The notes below the pieces were generated by a model that saw only the letters and a program-made list of their open reading frames with translations, was not told the DNA's origin and made no database searches. The position numbers and the translations under genes are program-made. Shown here in pieces: positions 62,588-64,000 of a stretch of DNA of 64,000 nt. This DNA is from Deltaproteobacteria bacterium (GTDB lineage Bacteria > Myxococcota_C > UBA6777). Each line of letters starts with the position of its first letter. Within the stretch, counting starts at the first letter, position 1. The stretch covers positions 24,205-88,204 of the forward strand of contig SBHC01000056.1 of NCBI GenBank assembly GCA_006226375.1, given 5' to 3'.

Positions 62588-64000
62588 TTAGCGGAAGCTC
62601 ACGTGAAGGTGATGGTGGTGGAATCGGAACCAACCACGGCCTTTGTCAGTTTCTTCCCAGGTCACTCGGCTGGGGAACTGGTCCAACACAGCCTTCGAGA
62701 TCAAGCCGTTGTTGTACAGCTTGGTCATCTCGGTTTGGACAAGTGGACCAATTTTCCCATCGACGCCAATCACTCGCACCTGGTTGGATTCCAGAAGCTT
62801 CGCGATAAAGAACGCGGTCTTTACAGCGTCAAGGATCGTCGGCTTCGACACACAATGGTACTGGTCCTGGTTGTTGAGAACGTGCTGACAAACCGGGCGC
62901 AAATCGTTGTCGTTTTGGTTAATTTGGTAGTACCCAATGTCCATGTCACGACCCTGGATGTGGGTCCCTTGGGGGTGTCGCAATCGACCGTTGGTGTCGG
63001 CCGGAGTGTTACCATTGGACATGCTCATATCGCCCAGGCCCAGCCATTTGGTACCAGGATAGACGCAATCCACACTGGCTGCAGCGTACTTCACAAACGT
63101 GACGGTGCTTCGTCGGGCCCAACTCAAGCGGCTTCCATGACGAACCCGATACCCTGCTCCAACAGCAGGAGTAAACTCTACAATCTGTGTGCATTGGCTC
63201 GTGCAATGCCGTGGGGGCAAGCTCGCGCACTTGGTGGTTCCTGTACACGACGAGGTCACATACTTGCAGGAGCTATCACACTTCAACGAACCACCGGAGT
63301 AACCGAGTCCTTTGCAGGTAGCCCCAAACGCAGTCTTGTCGCAGTCTTCCCCTGGATCGATCACACCGTTACCGCAGATCGGGGGTCCACCTGTGGAAGT
63401 GGCCCAACCACAAACATCTCCACCACTTTGCAGCTGAATGCTACAGGTTGCTCCAGGAGGACTCGTGGGACAAGGCTTCGTGCTGCTACACGACGCCGTG
63501 CAGTAAGATTGATTCTGGGCAAAAGTCACACAAATCAGGTTGGCCCCGCAGTCATTGGAAGATTGACAGGCCTTCCCAAACTTGGAGGATGTGTTGGATT
63601 TGCAGGCCGACACATTAAAGGTGCAGTTGGTGTTGCAGCTTAAGGTGCCTGAATCATACCCCAAGGACTTGCAGGTTGAGCTGTTCAAGTCTGTCTTGTC
63701 GCATTGCTCGCTGCCTTCGACTTTTCCGTCGCCACACTTTGGCGTTGCCGCAGGCTTACCACCCAAGCAGATGTAACCATTGCCGAGAGCCACACAATTA
63801 AGACCTGTGGGGCAGTCGTTTCCACCTGGAGTACAAGACCAGCCACATACATTTCCACTGGTAATCTGAAGATTGCACGCTGCACCTTTGGGAGTGGTTG
63901 GACAATCCGCATCCTTGGTACATTGGGCCGAGCAGTATCCTTTGGGGTCACCCTGACGAACAAGGCAAAGACCCGAGGAACATTCGGCTGAGGTTGCGCA
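62588..64000 (-). CDS. Cys-rich protein with C-terminal M74/MepA-like endopeptidase domain, 5' truncated by window edge
   Basis: The minus-strand frame is open from the stop at 62588 to the window end; the GTG at 63793 is internal, and residues further upstream (ACNLQITSGNVCGWSCTPGG) are still Cys-rich repeat. At least 470 residues remain. The N-terminal portion has units such as CGDGKVEGSEQCDKTDL and CGNGVIDPGEDCDKT, common in Myxococcota surface proteins. The final 200 residues have GTHIQGRDMDIGYYQ and FRFHHHHLHVSF, matching the zinc ligands of penicillin-insensitive murein endopeptidase (MepA, M74/LAS group). A secreted enzyme cutting peptidoglycan cross-links, in its own wall or in prey, is likely. 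Confidence 0.82.
   Translation of the reverse strand, partial: CATSAECSSGLCLVRQGDPKGYCSAQCTKDADCPTTPKGAACNLQITSGNVCGWSCTPGGNDCPTGLNCVALGNGYICLGGKPAATPKCGDGKVEGSEQCDKTDLNSSTCKSLGYDSGTLSCNTNCTFNVSACKSNTSSKFGKACQSSNDCGANLICVTFAQNQSYCTASCSSTKPCPTSPPGATCSIQLQSGGDVCGWATSTGGPPICGNGVIDPGEDCDKTAFGATCKGLGYSGGSLKCDSSCKYVTSSCTGTTKCASLPPRHCTSQCTQIVEFTPAVGAGYRVRHGSRLSWARRSTVTFVKYAAASVDCVYPGTKWLGLGDMSMSNGNTPADTNGRLRHPQGTHIQGRDMDIGYYQINQNDNDLRPVCQHVLNNQDQYHCVSKPTILDAVKTAFFIAKLLESNQVRVIGVDGKIGPLVQTEMTKLYNNGLISKAVLDQFPSRVTWEETDKGRGWFRFHHHHLHVSFR

Noticed and set aside
62438..63643. 401-residue plus-strand frame over the last gene
   Set aside because: Antisense to the Cys-rich/M74 gene, overlaps the 3' end of phoH, and has no motif.

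Overview
The window carries about 43 protein genes on both strands, densely packed. I see no rRNA, tRNA, CRISPR array, insertion sequence or prophage gene. Several features point to a Myxococcota or Bradymonadota-type (former deltaproteobacterial) genome. These are a protease with a MYXO-CTERM-like tail, a lipoprotein with MopE-type CNGVDDDCNG motifs, many secreted cysteine-patterned proteins, an FHA/HD-GYP protein, REC-GGDEF-EAL signalling and a DUF4476 protein. Base composition looks only moderately GC-rich, lower than in classic myxobacteria, so the exact lineage is an inference.

Layout. 1-6.2 kb: the 3' part of a hybrid histidine kinase, a class V aminotransferase and a sodium:solute symporter. 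6.5-18 kb: surface and signalling genes, including a secreted CX7CX8CXC repeat protein, a lipoprotein phosphoesterase, a MORN-repeat protein, a c-di-GMP regulator, a MopE-like lipoprotein, an acetyltransferase and a 1193-aa lipoprotein with about 38 four-cysteine units. 18-27 kb: mostly housekeeping and metabolic genes (LDH/MDH-family dehydrogenase, dienoyl-CoA isomerase-like enzyme, ParA ATPase, aminotransferase, RsmD-like methyltransferase, cytochrome c, BtpA-family protein). 27-41 kb: an exported, extremely basic protein, an AGCS symporter, an alpha/beta hydrolase, and then a tightly spaced run of NSS symporter, anchored protein, 2042-aa membrane/NTPase/TPR protein and a lone bacterial-microcompartment shell protein. 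41-49 kb: lipid kinase, hpt, a MobA-like transferase, an outer-membrane barrel, a UbiB-family kinase, a DUF4476 protein and a pseudokinase-WD40 protein. 49-56 kb: a hidden SelW/Rdx selenoprotein with in-frame UGA, a TerB-like gene, an FHA-GAF-HD-GYP protein, an SDR, mnmE and a thioredoxin-like protein. 56-64 kb: a divergent LysR/hydrolase pair, a trypsin-like lipoprotein, PhoH and a 5'-truncated cysteine-rich protein with an M74-like endopeptidase domain.

The two most notable items are the selenoprotein at 49510-49731 (CVMU motif, UGA codon, SECIS-like hairpin), which ordinary ORF calling breaks, and the orphan BMC-H gene at 39805-40095, 15 bp behind the giant NTPase gene. The rest is a mixture of normal core genes and several family members whose diagnostic residues are changed: an APPY RsmD, an Arg-loop LDH, an HNN pseudokinase, an SDR without Tyr/Lys, and an NSS transporter without the gate Arg.
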